Shown piece after piece: positions 49,456 to 57,987 of a DNA stretch of 64,000 nt. Both the position numbers and the translations under genes were made by a program. This stretch comes from Streptomyces sp. NBC_01341. Lineage in GTDB: Bacteria > Actinomycetota > Actinomycetes > Streptomycetales > Streptomycetaceae. The notes beneath the pieces were generated by a model. That model was given only the letters and a program-made list of their open reading frames with translations, did not search any database and had not been told where the DNA came from. Position 1 is the stretch's first letter. Every line of letters starts with the position of its first letter. The stretch covers positions 4,278,001-4,342,000 of the forward strand of contig NZ_CP108364.1 in the NCBI RefSeq assembly GCF_035946055.1, written 5' to 3'.

Positions 49456-50222
49456 GCCCCACCACCACCCCCGCTCCGTCCCTCGAGGTCACGGGCCTCG
49501 CCTACGCCTACCCGGACGGCCACCAGGCCCTGTTCGGCGTCGACCTGACCGTCGCCCGCGGCGAGCGCGTCGCGCTGCTCGGCCCCAACGGCGCGGGCAA
49601 GACCACGCTCGTCCTCCACCTCAACGGCATCCTCGACGCGGGCGCCGGCAGCGTCCGGGTCGCCGGGATGCCCGTGGAGAAGAGGAACCTGGCGGAGATC
49701 AGGCGCCGCGTCGGCGTCGTCTTCCAGGACCCCGACGACCAGCTCTTCATGCCGACGGTCCGCGAGGACGTCGCCTTCGGTCCGGCAGCGGCCGGGCTGC
49801 GCGGCCCCGAGCTCGAGGACCGGGTCATGACCGCCCTGAAGCGGGTCGGCATGGAGGAGTTCGCGGCACGGCCGCCGCACCACCTCTCCTTCGGCCAGCG
49901 CCGCCGGGTCGCGGTCGCCACCGTGCTGGCGATGGAGCCGGAGATCCTCGTCCTGGACGAGCCGTCCTCCAACCTTGACCCGGCCTCCCGCCGTGAACTC
50001 GCCGACATCCTGCGCTCCCTGGACGTCACCGTCCTCATGGTCACCCACGACCTGCCGTACGCCCTCGAGCTCTGCCCCCGGGCCGTGATCCTCAGCGACG
50101 GGGTGATCACCGCCGACGACCGTACGCAGGACCTGCTGTGCGACGACGCGCTCATGCGGCGGCACCGGCTGGAGCTGCCCTTCGGCTTCGACCCGCGTTC
50201 CGTGTCCGTTCCGCATCCGTGA
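49452..50222 (+). CDS. ECF transporter ATPase CbiO/NikO
   Basis: A 256-aa ABC ATPase. Walker A GPNGAGKTT, Q-loop VFQDPDDQLFMPTVREDVAFGP (typical of EcfA/CbiO), ABC signature LSFGQRRRVAVA, Walker B ILVLDEPSSNLDP, H-loop VTHDL. The start is ATG 49452 overlapping the cbiQ stop; an ATG nine bases earlier is possible. It completes a three-gene importer. Confidence 0.94.
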   Translation: MSPTTTPAPSLEVTGLAYAYPDGHQALFGVDLTVARGERVALLGPNGAGKTTLVLHLNGILDAGAGSVRVAGMPVEKRNLAEIRRRVGVVFQDPDDQLFMPTVREDVAFGPAAAGLRGPELEDRVMTALKRVGMEEFAARPPHHLSFGQRRRVAVATVLAMEPEILVLDEPSSNLDPASRRELADILRSLDVTVLMVTHDLPYALELCPRAVILSDGVITADDRTQDLLCDDALMRRHRLELPFGFDPRSVSVPHP

Positions 50223-50275
50223 ACAGACGGTGACCCGCCCCCCACTTCACCTGCGGCGGGATGCACCATGGGGGG

Positions 50276-51460
50276 ATGAGCGGGAGCGCGGGAGCAGGCG
50301 TGGACGTACGGGGCACGGTGGCGCCGGGATTCGAGGCGGTACGGGACGCTTTCGTCCGTAACTTCGAACAGCGCGGGGAACGGGGAGCGGCCGTCGCCGT
50401 CTACCGCCACGGCCGCAAGGTCGTGGACCTGTGGGCCGGCACGAGGGATGTGGACGGCACGGAACCCTGGGCCGTGGACACTGTCCAGATCGTGCGCTCG
50501 GCAGGCAAGGGCATCGCCGCCGCCGTGCCGCTGATGCTGCACCAGCGCGGACAGGTGGACCTGGACGCTCCCGTCGGCACCTACTGGCCCGAGTTCAAGG
50601 CGAACGGCAAGGAGCGCGTCCTCGTGCGCCACCTCCTCGCCCACCGGGCCGGGCTCGCCGCACTCGACGGGACGCTGACGCCCGCACAAGCGGCCGACCA
50701 GGCGTCCGGGCCGCGGGCCGTCGCCGCCCAGAAACCCTTCTGGGAGCCGGGTGCCGACCACGGCTACCACGCCCAGACCTTCAGCTGGCTCGTCGCCGAA
50801 CTGGTCCGCAGAGTCACCGGGCGCACCATCGGACGCTGGGTCGCCGAGGAGATCGCCCGCCCGCTCGGCCTCGACTTCTGGTTCGGACTCCCGGCGGACG
50901 AGGCACACCGGATCGGGCGGATCGGGCCCGTCGAAGCCCCTCCGGCGGAAGGCGGCGGAACCCTGCGCGTGCGCCCCAAGCGCTCCGTCGTCGACGCCTA
51001 CGCCGACCCCTCCTCGCTCACCCGCCGCGCCTTCGGGGCGATCGACCCCTTCCCCGACGAGAACGACCCCGCCTACCGCGCGGCCGAACTCCCCGCCTCC
51101 AACGGCGTCGCCACCGCGCGCGGCCTCGCCCGCTGCTACGCCGCGATGATCGGTGAGGTCGACGGTCAGCGCCTGTTCGCCCCGGCCACCCTCACCCTGG
51201 CCCGCACCGAGGAGTCGGCCGGACCGGACCGTGTGCTGGTCGTCAGTACCCGCTTCGGACTCGGCTACATGCTCCACGGGCCGGCCGCACCGCTCCTGGG
51301 CCCCGGATCGTTCGGCCACCCCGGACGCGGCGGCTCACTCGGCTTCGCCGATCCCGGATCGGGCATCGCCCTGGGATATGTGACGAACGGTCTGCAGAAG
51401 GGAGTCACCGCCGACCCCCGTGCCCAGGCCCTGGTCAGGGCAGTACGGTCGGCGCTATGA
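50276..51460 (+). CDS. Serine hydrolase, class C beta-lactamase/EstB type esterase
   Basis: A 394-aa cytoplasmic enzyme without signal peptide. The nucleophile motif S-x-x-K is in VQIVRSAGKGIAAA, and the second motif (Y-x-x) in DHGYHAQTFSWLVAELV. The C-terminal GHPGRGGSLGFADPGSGIALGYVTN replaces the KTG of beta-lactamases with the H-x-G form seen in EstB esterases. ATG 50276 (GTG/ATG alternatives nearby). Overlaps the next SDR gene by ATGA, so they are co-translated. Substrate unknown. Confidence 0.88.
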   Translation: MSGSAGAGVDVRGTVAPGFEAVRDAFVRNFEQRGERGAAVAVYRHGRKVVDLWAGTRDVDGTEPWAVDTVQIVRSAGKGIAAAVPLMLHQRGQVDLDAPVGTYWPEFKANGKERVLVRHLLAHRAGLAALDGTLTPAQAADQASGPRAVAAQKPFWEPGADHGYHAQTFSWLVAELVRRVTGRTIGRWVAEEIARPLGLDFWFGLPADEAHRIGRIGPVEAPPAEGGGTLRVRPKRSVVDAYADPSSLTRRAFGAIDPFPDENDPAYRAAELPASNGVATARGLARCYAAMIGEVDGQRLFAPATLTLARTEESAGPDRVLVVSTRFGLGYMLHGPAAPLLGPGSFGHPGRGGSLGFADPGSGIALGYVTNGLQKGVTADPRAQALVRAVRSAL

Positions 51461-52245
51461 CACCTCCACGCTTCCATGGGTACGCGGCTCTCCTCACCGG
51501 CGCGGGACAGGGCATCGGAGCCGCCTCCGCGCGCCGGCTGGCCTCGGAGGGCGCGGCCGTCCTCGTCACCGACCTGGACGCCGGCCGCGCCGAACGCACG
51601 GCGGACGGGATACGCGAGGCGGGCGGCACCGCCGAATCCCTGGCCTGCGACGTCGGCGACCGCGCGGCGGTCGAGGCGGCCGTCGCGCACACGGTCGCCG
51701 TCTTCGGCCGGCTCGACGTCCTGGTCAACAACGCCTACGCCAACCACGACGACGCCGCGCTCTTCGAGGACGAGGACGACGCGTCGTGGGAGCACACCCT
51801 GGACATCACCCTCAGCGGCCCCTACCGCTGCTCCCGTGCCGCGCTGCCGCACCTGGTCGCGTCGGGCCGCGGGGCGATCGTCACCATCGGCTCCGTCAAC
51901 GGCGAGCAGGACTTCGGCGGCCACGCCTACAGCGCCGCCAAGGCGGGTCTGGCGAGCCTGACCCGTACGCTCGCGGGCCACGCGGGACCGCGGGGCGTCC
52001 GCGTCAACCTCGTCGCGCCGGGCACGATCCGCACCGACGCCTGGGCGGGCCGGGACGCCGAGCTGAAGAGGGCCGCCGCGCTCTACCCGCTCGGACGGAT
52101 CGGCGAACCGGACGACATCGCGTCCGCCGTCGCCTTCCTCGCCTCCGGGGACGCGGCGTGGATCACCGGCACGACGCTGCGGGTCGACGGCGGCCTCCTC
52201 GGCGTCAACACGGGCTTCCGCAAGGCCATGACGGGCGAGGAGTAA
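51457..52245 (+). CDS. Short-chain dehydrogenase/reductase (classical)
   Basis: A 262-aa classical SDR. ALLTGAGQGIGAASARRL (T-G-x-x-x-G-I-G), D36-type Asp in LVTDLDAGR suggesting NAD preference, CDVGD, LVNNAYANHD (NNAG variant NNAY), the catalytic tetrad VTIGSVNGEQDFGGHAYSAAKAGL (S-Y-K) and VNLVAPGTIRTD. C-terminus ITGTTLRVDGGLLGVN fits the FabG-like group. ATG overlaps the preceding hydrolase stop. Confidence 0.92.
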   Translation: MTPPRFHGYAALLTGAGQGIGAASARRLASEGAAVLVTDLDAGRAERTADGIREAGGTAESLACDVGDRAAVEAAVAHTVAVFGRLDVLVNNAYANHDDAALFEDEDDASWEHTLDITLSGPYRCSRAALPHLVASGRGAIVTIGSVNGEQDFGGHAYSAAKAGLASLTRTLAGHAGPRGVRVNLVAPGTIRTDAWAGRDAELKRAAALYPLGRIGEPDDIASAVAFLASGDAAWITGTTLRVDGGLLGVNTGFRKAMTGEE

Positions 52246-52285
52246 ACCGCTGGCGGCGTGGCGGCCGGCGTCCTACCCTCCCGGG

Positions 52286-52774
52286 ATGATCGACCACGGC
52301 TTCACCGACCGGACCGGACGGGGCGTCACCCTGCGCGAGGTGACCGACGACAACTGGCGCGCGGTCGCCGACGTCGCGCCGCTCGACACCCAGCGCGCCT
52401 TCGCCCCCGCCCTCGCCGCCCGCTACCTGCTCCTCACGTCACGCGAGGACACCTGGCACTCCTTCGCGGTGTACGCCGGTGAACTCCCGCTCGGCCACGT
52501 CATGTGGGCGCGGGACGAGGACGGTTCGTACTGGATCGGAGGCGTGCTGATCGACGGCCCCGAGCAGGGCGCGGGGGCCGGGCGCGCAGCAGCCCGCACG
52601 CTCGCCGCGTGGCTGGCGGGCCGGGACGGCTGCGAGGTGATCCGGCTGTCGTACGCCCCGGCCAACACGGGTGCGGCGGCGCTCTGGACCTCGCTCGGCT
52701 TCCTGCCGACGGGTGCCGTGGAGGACGAGGAGGTGGTCGTGGAACTGGCCGCCTCCGCCGCCGTGTCCGTGTGA
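52286..52774 (+). CDS. GNAT acetyltransferase, diamine/spermidine-type
   Basis: A 162-aa acetyltransferase. VTLREVTDDNWRAVADVAPLDTQRAFAP at the N-terminus is like SpeG/PaiA-type polyamine acetyltransferases. Then come YWIGGVLIDGPEQGAGAGRAAARTLAAWLA (Q-G-x-G-x-G/A loop) and LSYAPANTGAAALWTSLGFLPTGAVEDEEVVVEL. ATG 52286 in a 40-bp gap after the SDR gene. Acceptor not proven. Confidence 0.85.
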   Translation: MIDHGFTDRTGRGVTLREVTDDNWRAVADVAPLDTQRAFAPALAARYLLLTSREDTWHSFAVYAGELPLGHVMWARDEDGSYWIGGVLIDGPEQGAGAGRAAARTLAAWLAGRDGCEVIRLSYAPANTGAAALWTSLGFLPTGAVEDEEVVVELAASAAVSV

Positions 52775-52813
52775 CGAAGGCTCGGCACCGGCCATCCATG
52801 AGGAGGTTCCAGG

Positions 52814-53665
52814 TCAACTCGTGTGGAGCATCAGCCCGATGCCGACCACCATCAGTCCGGCCGCCGCGATCCGGGGGCCGCCGAACTTCTCCTTGAAGAA
52901 CAGTGCCCCTATCGCGGCACCCACGATGATCGAGGATTCGCGGAGCGCGGCGATCGGGGCGAGCGGTGCCTTCGTCTGCGCCCACAGGACGAGCCCGTAC
53001 GCGGCGACCGAGAGCGCCGCGCCCAGCAGTCCGCGCGCTACGAACGGCCGCAGGCTCGGCAGGAGTTCGCCCCGCCGGCGCAGAGCGGCGTACACCGGGA
53101 TGGCCACGCCCTCGGCGATCATGAGCCAGCCGATGTAGCCGATCGGTGTCCCCGAGGCGCGTACTCCGACCCCGTCGACCGTCGTGTACCCCGCGATGGC
53201 CAGACCGGTCGCCAGGGCCGCCAGGACCGCGGGCCGGTGGGGGCGGCTGCCGGAGCCGCGGATCCCCCACAGTGCCAGCCCGACGAGCCCCGCGGAGGCC
53301 ACTGCCACGCCCGCCGTCGCCCAGCCGTCGGGACGCTCGCCGACGAACACGGCCGCGAGCACCGTCACGACCAGCGGGGCCGTGCCCCGGGCGATCGGGT
53401 ACATCTGGCCGAAGTCGCCCAGGGTGAACGAGCGCATCAGCAGCAGCATGTAGGCCACGTGCAGGCACGCGGAGACCAGCAGGTACGGCCAGGCGCCGGC
53501 TGCGGGCAGCGGGGCGAAGCAGACCAGCACGGCCCCGATCAGCGCGCCGCCGCCGGAGATGAGGGTGAAGGAGAGCAACTGGTCGCGTATGGCATGGGCG
53601 ATGGCGTTCCAGCTCGCGTGCGTGATCGCGGCGGCCAGCACCGCCGCCGCCACCAGCGGGGTCAT
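52814..53665 (-). CDS. EamA/DMT superfamily transporter
   Basis: A 283-aa permease with ten TM helices in two EamA repeats: 1-135 (THASWNAIAHAIRDQLLSF, SFTLGDFGQMYPIARGTAPLVVTVLAAVFVGERP) and 150-283 (RESSIIVGAAIGALFFKEKFGGPRIAAAGLMVVGIGLML). The A-P-L...E-R-x motif is present in both halves. ATG 53665 overlaps the stop of the upstream YbaK gene (ATGA), so they are one transcription unit. Substrate, possibly an amino acid or metabolite, unknown. Confidence 0.9.
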   Translation of the reverse strand: MTPLVAAAVLAAAITHASWNAIAHAIRDQLLSFTLISGGGALIGAVLVCFAPLPAAGAWPYLLVSACLHVAYMLLLMRSFTLGDFGQMYPIARGTAPLVVTVLAAVFVGERPDGWATAGVAVASAGLVGLALWGIRGSGSRPHRPAVLAALATGLAIAGYTTVDGVGVRASGTPIGYIGWLMIAEGVAIPVYAALRRRGELLPSLRPFVARGLLGAALSVAAYGLVLWAQTKAPLAPIAALRESSIIVGAAIGALFFKEKFGGPRIAAAGLMVVGIGLMLHTS

Positions 53666-54171
53666 GCGGTCCGCTCGCGCACGTCCACCAGGGAGCCGCC
53701 CGCCAGTTCGACCAGGGTGGCGGGATCGAGCCGGAAGACGGTGTGCGGGTTGCCCGCGGCGGCCCACACCGCCGGATGGCCGAGCAGCCCCCGGTCGGCC
53801 AGTACGCGGGTCTTCGTGCGGTGGCCGAAGGGCGGTACGCCGCCGATCGCGTACCCGGTGGTCTCCCGGACGAGGGCGGCACGGGCCCGCTCGACCTTTC
53901 CGGCCCCCAGCTCGGCCCGTACGAGCTCCACGTCCACCCGTGAGGAACCGTCCATCAGCACCAGAACGGGAACGCCGTCCGCCTCGAAGATCAGGGACTT
54001 GACGATCTGGCTGAGCTCACAGCCCACGGCGTCGGCGGCCTCGGCCGCGGTGCGCGTGGCTTCGGGGAATCGGCGGACCTCGACATCGAGGCCCAGGTCC
54101 CGCAGGGCTTCGGCGAACAGGGGGTGGGCGGGGGTCGAAGCGGTGGCCGGGGTCGCGTCGGGGGTGCTCAT
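53662..54171 (-). CDS. YbaK/ProX-family aminoacyl-tRNA deacylase
   Basis: A 169-aa trans-editing domain protein that hydrolyses misacylated tRNA (Pro or Cys types). Family blocks are CELSQIVKSLIFEADGVPVLVLMDGSSRVD with the catalytic Lys in VKSLIF, LVRETTGYAIGGVPPFGH (GxxP loop), and AAAGNPHTVFRLDPATLVEL. ATG 54171 (MSTPDATP) is preferred over the upstream open frame. Operon with the DMT transporter. Confidence 0.9.
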   Translation of the reverse strand: MSTPDATPATASTPAHPLFAEALRDLGLDVEVRRFPEATRTAAEAADAVGCELSQIVKSLIFEADGVPVLVLMDGSSRVDVELVRAELGAGKVERARAALVRETTGYAIGGVPPFGHRTKTRVLADRGLLGHPAVWAAAGNPHTVFRLDPATLVELAGGSLVDVRERTA

Positions 54172-54284
54172 GACGCGCACGCTACTGAACGGGAGCGCGT
54201 GTACACCACAGCGCTTCCGGTGGCTGTGCAGAGCGTCACCCGGGCCCACGAGCGACCCCGTCCACCGTCGTGCGCTGTCCCGGG

Positions 54285-55910
54285 CTACGACCCCGCGCGC
54301 AGCACCGAGGCCACGACCGGGCCGGCGGCGTCTCCGCCGTGGCCGCCGGACTGGACGACCGCGGCGGCGGCGAGGTCGTTGCTGAAGCCGGTGAACCAGC
54401 TGTTGGACGTCCCCTGGCCGTCGACCTCCGCGGAGCCCGTCTTGGCGCCCTTGTCGCCGCCCACCGAGGCCATGGCGGTCTTGCCGGTGCCCCAGGAGGC
54501 GGTGGCCCGCATCATGTCGTTCAGCTGCCGTGTGGCGTTCTGCGACAGCGAGCGGGGCGCGGTGGCGATCTGACGGTCGTCCAGGGACTGCGGGACGATC
54601 ACCGGCTGGTGGAAGGTGCCGGTGCGGGCGGTGGCGGTGATGGACGCGATGTTGAGCGCGTTCATCTGGACGGTGCCCTGGCCGATGTACTGATACGCCG
54701 CCTCACCACCGGTCTCGTCGGGCACCCTGCCGTCGAAGGAGGCGATGCCGGTCTTCCAGTCCAGCCCGATCCCGAAGACGTCCCGCGCCTCCTTGGGGAG
54801 GGCGGAGTCGTCCTTGGTGTCGTCGATCAGCTTGATGAAGGCCGTGTTGCAGGAACGGGCGAAGCTGGTGGTGAAACTGGTGGAGGCGGGAAGCTCGAAG
54901 TAGTCCAGGTTGTGGAACGTACGCCCCTGGTACATCACCTCCTTGGGGCACTCCGTCGGCCGGTTCGCCGAGACGAGCCCCTTCTCCAGGAGCATCGCGG
55001 CGGTCACTATCTTCAGCGTCGAACCGGGTGCCTGGGTGCCCTGCATCGCGGCGTTGAAGCCGGTGGCCGGGTTGTTGGCAACCGCGCGGATCGAGCCCGT
55101 GGAGGGCCTCACGGCCACCACGGAGGCCTGATTGAACTTCTTGACCGCCTTCTCGGCCGCGGCCTGGGCGTCGGCGTCGAGCGTGGTCTGCAGCTTGCCC
55201 GGCTTCCCCTTGGCGAGCGTCAGGAGCGTGGTGTTCGCCGCTGACCCGCCCTCGGGCTCGATCCAGGTCTCGATGCCCGGGGAACCGCCGGTGCTGTCGC
55301 CGTACTTCTCGCGCAGGCTGTCCAGGATCGGCCCGAGCGACGGGTAGGTCTCCTTGTCCAGCACCTTGCCGTTGTGGTCCACCGCCTCGATCGCCGCGGT
55401 CGCCGACTCGCCCGTCCTCAGGGTCGCGCCCTCGGTGAGCTGCGGGTGGATCACCGTGGGCTTCCAGTCGACGAGTGCCTTGCCGGTGGTCAGGCCCCGC
55501 ACCACGGTCAGCTCGGAGGCGTACGACCAGGGCTTGGTCTTCCCGTCGTAGGACACCGTCGCCTTCACGGTGTACGGCACCTTCGCGCCGACGGCCGGGC
55601 CGGGAGTGATGACCGCCTTCGTGACGTGGGCGTCCTCGGCGAAGCCGGTCAGCAGCGGCTCGGAGGCGGCCTCGTTGTTCGTGAGCAGCGAGGCGGCGGC
55701 CCCGTCGCCGGACGCCCACGCCGCGAGGAAGTCCTTCGCGGTCGTCTCTATCTCCTCCCTGCCCGGGGGCCCGGTCTTCACCTCGGACGACGCGGACGCG
55801 GTCCCAGTGCCTCCGCCGCCCAGTACCACGCTGTACGCGCCGTAGCCGAGCCCTCCGCTCACGAGCACGAACACCCCGCCGATCACGGCGACTTTCGCTC
55901 CACTGCGCAT
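54285..55910 (-). CDS. Penicillin-binding protein, class B type with NTF2-like (MecA-N) domain
   Basis: A 541-aa peptidoglycan transpeptidase. One N-terminal TM anchor (AKVAVIGGVFVLVSGGLGYGAYSVVL), then an NTF2-like MecA-N domain (about 50-155), a short PBP-dimer region (about 160-235), and the transpeptidase domain. Active site: S297-T-L-K300 (PGSTLKIVTA), S353-C-N355, and K490-T-G492 (AKTGSAEVDGQG). ATG 55910 has aggggacc upstream. A perfect 16-bp palindrome lies 28 bp before the start. Cys354 in the SxN motif is typical of this actinobacterial PBP group. Likely one of the sporulation- or septum-related PBPs (inference from SALP and sepX context only). Confidence 0.93.
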   Translation of the reverse strand: MRSGAKVAVIGGVFVLVSGGLGYGAYSVVLGGGGTGTASASSEVKTGPPGREEIETTAKDFLAAWASGDGAAASLLTNNEAASEPLLTGFAEDAHVTKAVITPGPAVGAKVPYTVKATVSYDGKTKPWSYASELTVVRGLTTGKALVDWKPTVIHPQLTEGATLRTGESATAAIEAVDHNGKVLDKETYPSLGPILDSLREKYGDSTGGSPGIETWIEPEGGSAANTTLLTLAKGKPGKLQTTLDADAQAAAEKAVKKFNQASVVAVRPSTGSIRAVANNPATGFNAAMQGTQAPGSTLKIVTAAMLLEKGLVSANRPTECPKEVMYQGRTFHNLDYFELPASTSFTTSFARSCNTAFIKLIDDTKDDSALPKEARDVFGIGLDWKTGIASFDGRVPDETGGEAAYQYIGQGTVQMNALNIASITATARTGTFHQPVIVPQSLDDRQIATAPRSLSQNATRQLNDMMRATASWGTGKTAMASVGGDKGAKTGSAEVDGQGTSNSWFTGFSNDLAAAAVVQSGGHGGDAAGPVVASVLRAGS

Positions 55911-55937
55911 GGTGTGGTCCCCTCCCCAGGAGCCTCT

Positions 55938-55953
55938 CTTGAACGCGTTCAAG
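55938..55953. promoter_or_regulatory. Perfect 16-bp palindrome upstream of PBP gene
   Basis: CTTGAACG-CGTTCAAG with central CG, as in LacI/GalR-family operators. On the minus strand a -10-like TATCTT (55951-55956) overlaps it, so a bound protein would cover the start of transcription. No LacI gene is nearby. Confidence 0.6.
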
Positions 55954-56112
55954 ATAGCTGTCGTTGGCACCCTACGTGACAAGGGGGAAGTCTGAGGCGG
56001 TTGTTACAGGACCGCGACGCGTCGCGTGAGAGCGCTTTCCCGGGGAGTCCGTCCGCGGCCGGGTCAGGAATCGAGGATCGGGCCCGGTGGGGGGCGACTG
56101 CTGCGGACACAC

Positions 56113-56145
56113 CGGGAGGGCCCGGCGCACCGCCGAGCCCTCCCG
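56113..56145 (-). terminator. Terminator of pmt
   Basis: Arms 56113-56127 and 56131-56145 pair over 15 bp with one mismatch around a 3-base loop, 14 bases beyond the pmt stop. Confidence 0.8.
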
Positions 56146-56158
56146 CTGGTTTTCCCCG

Positions 56159-57925
56159 CTACACCCAGGTGTCCAGCCACATGCGGTCGCGCCAGGACGT
56201 GTCCGGGATCGACGTGCCCGTGTAGATCGGCCAGAAGTAGACGAAGTTCCAGATGATCAGCAGCACCAGCACGCCCGCCGCGATCGCGCCCAGTGTGCGT
56301 CTGTGTTCTCCCGTGGGGTCCGCCTTGGTGAGGCCCATGCGGTGCCTGGTGCCGGTGCCGGCTGCCGGGCCCAGCAGGGCGCCGATCATCATCGTGACCG
56401 CGAGGCACAGGAACGGGACGAACACCACCGCGTAGAAGAGGAAGATCGTCCGCTCCTGGTAGTGGAGCCAGGGCAGCCAGCCCGCCGCCACACCGCACGC
56501 GATGGCGCCCGCCCGCCAGTCGCGGCGGAAGAACCAGCGCCACAGGACGTACAGCAGCGCCACGCACGCCGTCCACCACAGGAGCGGGGTGCCCAGTGCC
56601 AGGACCTCGCGGGCGCACTTGCCGGTCGCGGAGGCGGTGCAGCCCGTCTGCTCCTCGTAGAAGTACGAGACGGGGCGGCCCAGCACGAGCCAGCTCCACG
56701 GGTTGGACTGGTAGGTGTGGCCTGACGTCAGGCCGATGTGGAACTCGTAGACCTGGTACTCGTAGTGCCACAGGCTGCGCAGCCAGTCCGGCAGCCAGGT
56801 CCAGCTGCCGCCCCTGCCCTGGGTGGCAGCCCAGTTGCGGTAGTACCCCTTGTCCGTGACGATCCAGCCGGTCCACGACAGGACGTACGTGCCGATCGCG
56901 ACCGGCACCGTGGAGACGAACGCCGGGAGCAGGTCCCTGAGGAGCACGGCCCGGTACGGCTGTACGGCGCCCGCGGTCCGCCGGGCGCCGACGTCCCAGA
57001 GCACCGCCATCACCGCGAAGGCGGCCAGGATGTACAGCCCGTTCCACTTCGTGGCGAAGGCCAGGCCGAGCATCAGCCCGGCCGCGAGCCGCCACGGCCG
57101 CCAGCCGAGGCGGAGCGTTTCGGCAACGTGGGCGTCCGGACGCAGGAGTCCGTCGTCGTCCACCGGGAGCGCGGCGGCCAGCCTGCTGCGGGACCAGTCC
57201 CGGTCGACGAGGAGGCAGCCGAAGGCGGCCAGCACGAAGAACATCAGCACCAGGTCGAGCAGCGCGGTCCGGCTCATCACGAAGTGCAGCCCGTCCACGG
57301 CCAGCAGCGTGCCCGCGAGACAGCCGAGGAACGTCGACCGGAACAGGCGCCGGCCGATGCGGCACAGCATCAGGACCGAGAGGGTGCCGAGCAGCGCCAC
57401 CATGAAGCGCCAGCCGAACGGGGTGAACCCGAAGATCTGCTCGCCGATCCCGATGATCCACTTGCCGACCGGGGGATGGACGACGTAGCCCGGGTCCACC
57501 GGGACGCCGACCGAGGACGGGTCCGCGAGGATCTTCTTGTCGATGTCCTTGGGCCAGGCGCCCTCGTATCCCTGGTTGACGAGAGCCCAGGCGTCCTTGG
57601 CGTAGTACGTCTCGTCGAATATCACCGCCTTGGGGCTGCCCAGGTTCCAGAACCGCAGCACGCCGGCGACCAGCGCCACCAGCAGCGGACCGCCCCAGGC
57701 GGACCAGCGCACCAGGCGGTCGGCCAGGGCCGGGGGCACCGCGAGGACGCTCCAGAACTGGCCGCCCGGGCGGGTGTACGGCGGGACCAGGCGCTCGCGC
57801 AGACCTGTCTCCGGCCGTGGGGAATGGCCGAAGCGGCGCAGCCGCTGCTGCCAGGAAGGCGGCTGGTCGCCGGTGTGATCCCCGGCGTCGTTGCCCTGCT
57901 GGGCTTCGGGCGCAGTACTCGTCAC
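56159..57925 (-). CDS. pmt: Protein O-mannosyltransferase (GT39)
   Basis: A 588-aa polytopic membrane enzyme that transfers mannose from polyprenyl-phosphomannose to secreted proteins. After a hydrophilic ~55 residues and TM1 (LLVALVAGVLRFWNLG) comes the catalytic loop with VIFDETYYAKDAWALVNQGYEGAWP (the D-E pair), then VHPPVGKWIIGIGEQIFG, WRFMVALLGTLSVLMLCRIGRRLFRS, and GLHFVMSRTALLDLVLMFF. C-terminal LHYQERTIFLFYAVVFVPF matches bacterial PMTs. GTG 57925 is chosen; the open frame above it covers the divergent rsmI start. In Streptomyces Pmt is needed for phage phiC31 receptor glycosylation and normal antibiotic tolerance (established for S. coelicolor). Confidence 0.93.
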   Translation of the reverse strand: MTSTAPEAQQGNDAGDHTGDQPPSWQQRLRRFGHSPRPETGLRERLVPPYTRPGGQFWSVLAVPPALADRLVRWSAWGGPLLVALVAGVLRFWNLGSPKAVIFDETYYAKDAWALVNQGYEGAWPKDIDKKILADPSSVGVPVDPGYVVHPPVGKWIIGIGEQIFGFTPFGWRFMVALLGTLSVLMLCRIGRRLFRSTFLGCLAGTLLAVDGLHFVMSRTALLDLVLMFFVLAAFGCLLVDRDWSRSRLAAALPVDDDGLLRPDAHVAETLRLGWRPWRLAAGLMLGLAFATKWNGLYILAAFAVMAVLWDVGARRTAGAVQPYRAVLLRDLLPAFVSTVPVAIGTYVLSWTGWIVTDKGYYRNWAATQGRGGSWTWLPDWLRSLWHYEYQVYEFHIGLTSGHTYQSNPWSWLVLGRPVSYFYEEQTGCTASATGKCAREVLALGTPLLWWTACVALLYVLWRWFFRRDWRAGAIACGVAAGWLPWLHYQERTIFLFYAVVFVPFLCLAVTMMIGALLGPAAGTGTRHRMGLTKADPTGEHRRTLGAIAAGVLVLLIIWNFVYFWPIYTGTSIPDTSWRDRMWLDTWV

Positions 57926-57987
57926 CGCGCCATCGTAGGGAACGCTTCTGTGCGAGTGGTGCCGCCCGTGCTGGGAGGATGGCCGAT

